From: Actinomycetota bacterium
Lineage (GTDB): Bacteria > Actinomycetota > Actinomycetes > Mycobacteriales > Pseudonocardiaceae
Direction: 5' to 3'
NCBI GenBank assembly: GCA_021324675.1
Contig: JAJPIR010000112.1
Location: 1-37,399, forward strand
DNA length: 37,399 bases
Positions 36,506-37,399 of this stretch are shown here, one piece after another (position 1 is the first letter of the stretch; the number at the start of each line of letters is the position of its first letter). The position numbers were made by a program, and so were the translations under genes. The notes under the pieces are model-generated. The model ran no database searches. It saw only the letters and a program-made list of their open reading frames with translations, and was not told the DNA's origin.

Positions 36506-37086
36506 CCTCGAACGCAGGGTAGATCATCACAATGCTGGGCATCACCAGGAGCTGTAAAACGACGAAACACTCAGGGGACCAACCGTGACAACGTAACGGC
36601 TAGAGCAGCGGACGCCGGATCTGCACCAGATACACCCGCACCTCATCGTCCATGCACCACAGACTAGGGCCTAGACGTCGGCACCACCCGTGGCTGGAGT
36701 CAGGTAGAAGCATCGGACGGTTCTGGGGCGTGCTCGGGCTCAAACCAACCCGCCTGGCCGTCCACGTTGCTCCTCAAGACGGGGTGCGGGCTGGCCGGCT
36801 ACTGCGGCGCCTCACCCTGTCCGGTGGGCGATCCGCTGTCGGCTCGACGGTCACGGGGTGAAGTGGGGTATGGGTCCGCTAGCGGTTCGGCTTCCAGGAT
36901 CTCAGTGCGGCGTCGGCAATGGCCGTACGATCGCTTTAACTGCCCACGACGATGAGTTTTCGTGTCGCGATCGGTCACTAGCTGTGGCAGAGCAGCCTGG
37001 AGAAGGACGGAGAGCCCGATGTCAAGCTCAATGGTGAACGTCATCGCGATCATCGTCCGTCGCTCCGCTGCGATGAGCTTGAAGCC
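36506..37086. other. Gene-free stretch before the reductase gene
   Basis: No frame with believable codon use or a ribosome site was found in 581 bp. Tiny frames (17 codons at 36653-36600, minus; 23 codons at 37020-37091, plus) are too short to support. No repeat or RNA gene was recognised. Confidence 0.5.
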
Positions 37087-37399
37087 ATGCTGATCTACTC
37101 GATGAGCGTCTCGGTGGACGGCTTTATCGCCGACCGCGAGGGCGTGTTCGGGTGGACGGCCCCTAACGAGGAGCAATTTCGTTTCCACATCGCGCGGACA
37201 CGCGAACTCGGCGGCTATCTGTGCGGCCGCAGGCTTTACGAGACCATGCTGCCGTGGGAGACGGGTCCGTCGATGCGCGACAACGAGCTCAGGGCCGCGT
37301 TCGCCGACGTCTGGTGCGCTATCCCGAAGGTCGTCTTCAGCCGCACGCTCGACAGCGTTCAGGGCAACGCCCGGCTCGCCGAGGCGTCGGTGGCCGAGG
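37087..37399 (+). CDS. Dihydrofolate reductase-family protein (RibD C-terminal-like), 5' part
   Basis: The frame from ATG 37087 runs off the window after 104 residues. MLIYSMSVSVDGFIADREGV, then FGW, is the standard first strand-loop of the small DHFR-like proteins, followed by ELGGYLCGRRLYETM and the later strand PKVVFSRTLDSV. These fold like RibD C-terminal reductases and use NADPH, with largely unknown substrates. It seems an intact chromosomal or cargo gene adjoining the element relics. Confidence 0.85.
   Translation, partial: MLIYSMSVSVDGFIADREGVFGWTAPNEEQFRFHIARTRELGGYLCGRRLYETMLPWETGPSMRDNELRAAFADVWCAIPKVVFSRTLDSVQGNARLAEASVAE

Noticed and set aside
36799-37188. 129-codon minus-strand frame
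   Set aside because: It overlaps the start of the recognisable DHFR-family gene on the plus strand and shows no domain or ribosome site.

Overview
The window is GC-rich DNA from a mycothiol-producing actinomycete. Mca (mycothiol S-conjugate amidase), GTG starts and GTGA/ATGA gene overlaps point there. The gene order from about 3.9 to 32.2 kb closely follows what I recall of Mycobacterium tuberculosis Rv1075c-Rv1112: SGNH esterase, cbs, Pro-rich RDD protein, metB, greA, DUF4307, mca, small membrane protein, DUF255 protein, Z-isoprenyl transferase, phoH2, fumarase, glpX, xseB/xseA, lipid-droplet protein, ispH, DUF6542 protein and ychF. I therefore favour Mycobacteriales or Pseudonocardiales, but cannot give a genus. 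No rRNA, tRNA or CRISPR array was found.

Left end (1-3.9 kb): a decayed CheB-CheR-PAS fusion gene; a three-gene overlapping operon (45-residue membrane peptide plus two PRC-barrel proteins); and, divergent from it across an 18-bp direct repeat, a Bax-inhibitor-1 family membrane protein with a strong terminator. A 194-bp element bounded by a 27-bp inverted repeat follows.

Conserved core (3.9-32.2 kb): transsulfuration (Cbs, MetB), threonine deaminase, GreA, mycothiol detoxification (Mca), a DUF255 protein, an O-methyltransferase, a prenyl transferase, a DUF885-type peptidase, PIN-PhoH, an AfsR/BTAD regulator divergent from a secreted SH3-like protein, FumC and GlpX, exonuclease VII, IspH, RmuC and YchF. 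Several promoters look leaderless, with a TANNNT box 6-9 nt before the start codon. The AfsR/secreted-protein intergenic region contains an 11-bp-spaced direct repeat placed like a SARP operator. phoH is preceded by a phoAT-like overlapping frame and a PhoP-like direct repeat.

Accessory right end (32.2-37.4 kb): an IS21-family remnant that has replaced the last codons of ychF, a methyltransferase, fragments of a serine resolvase, two small overlapping frames, a cassette of small Cys-pair (zinc-ribbon-like) proteins next to a frameshifted HUH-type replication initiator (debris of an integrative or plasmid element), and the start of a dihydrofolate-reductase-family gene that runs off the window.

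The best leads are the dispersed hairpin repeat family at 3737-3930 and 19741-19802, the candidate SARP operator, the nested 24-bp palindrome behind glpX, the 144-bp convergent ispH overlap, and the IS-derived YchF tail.
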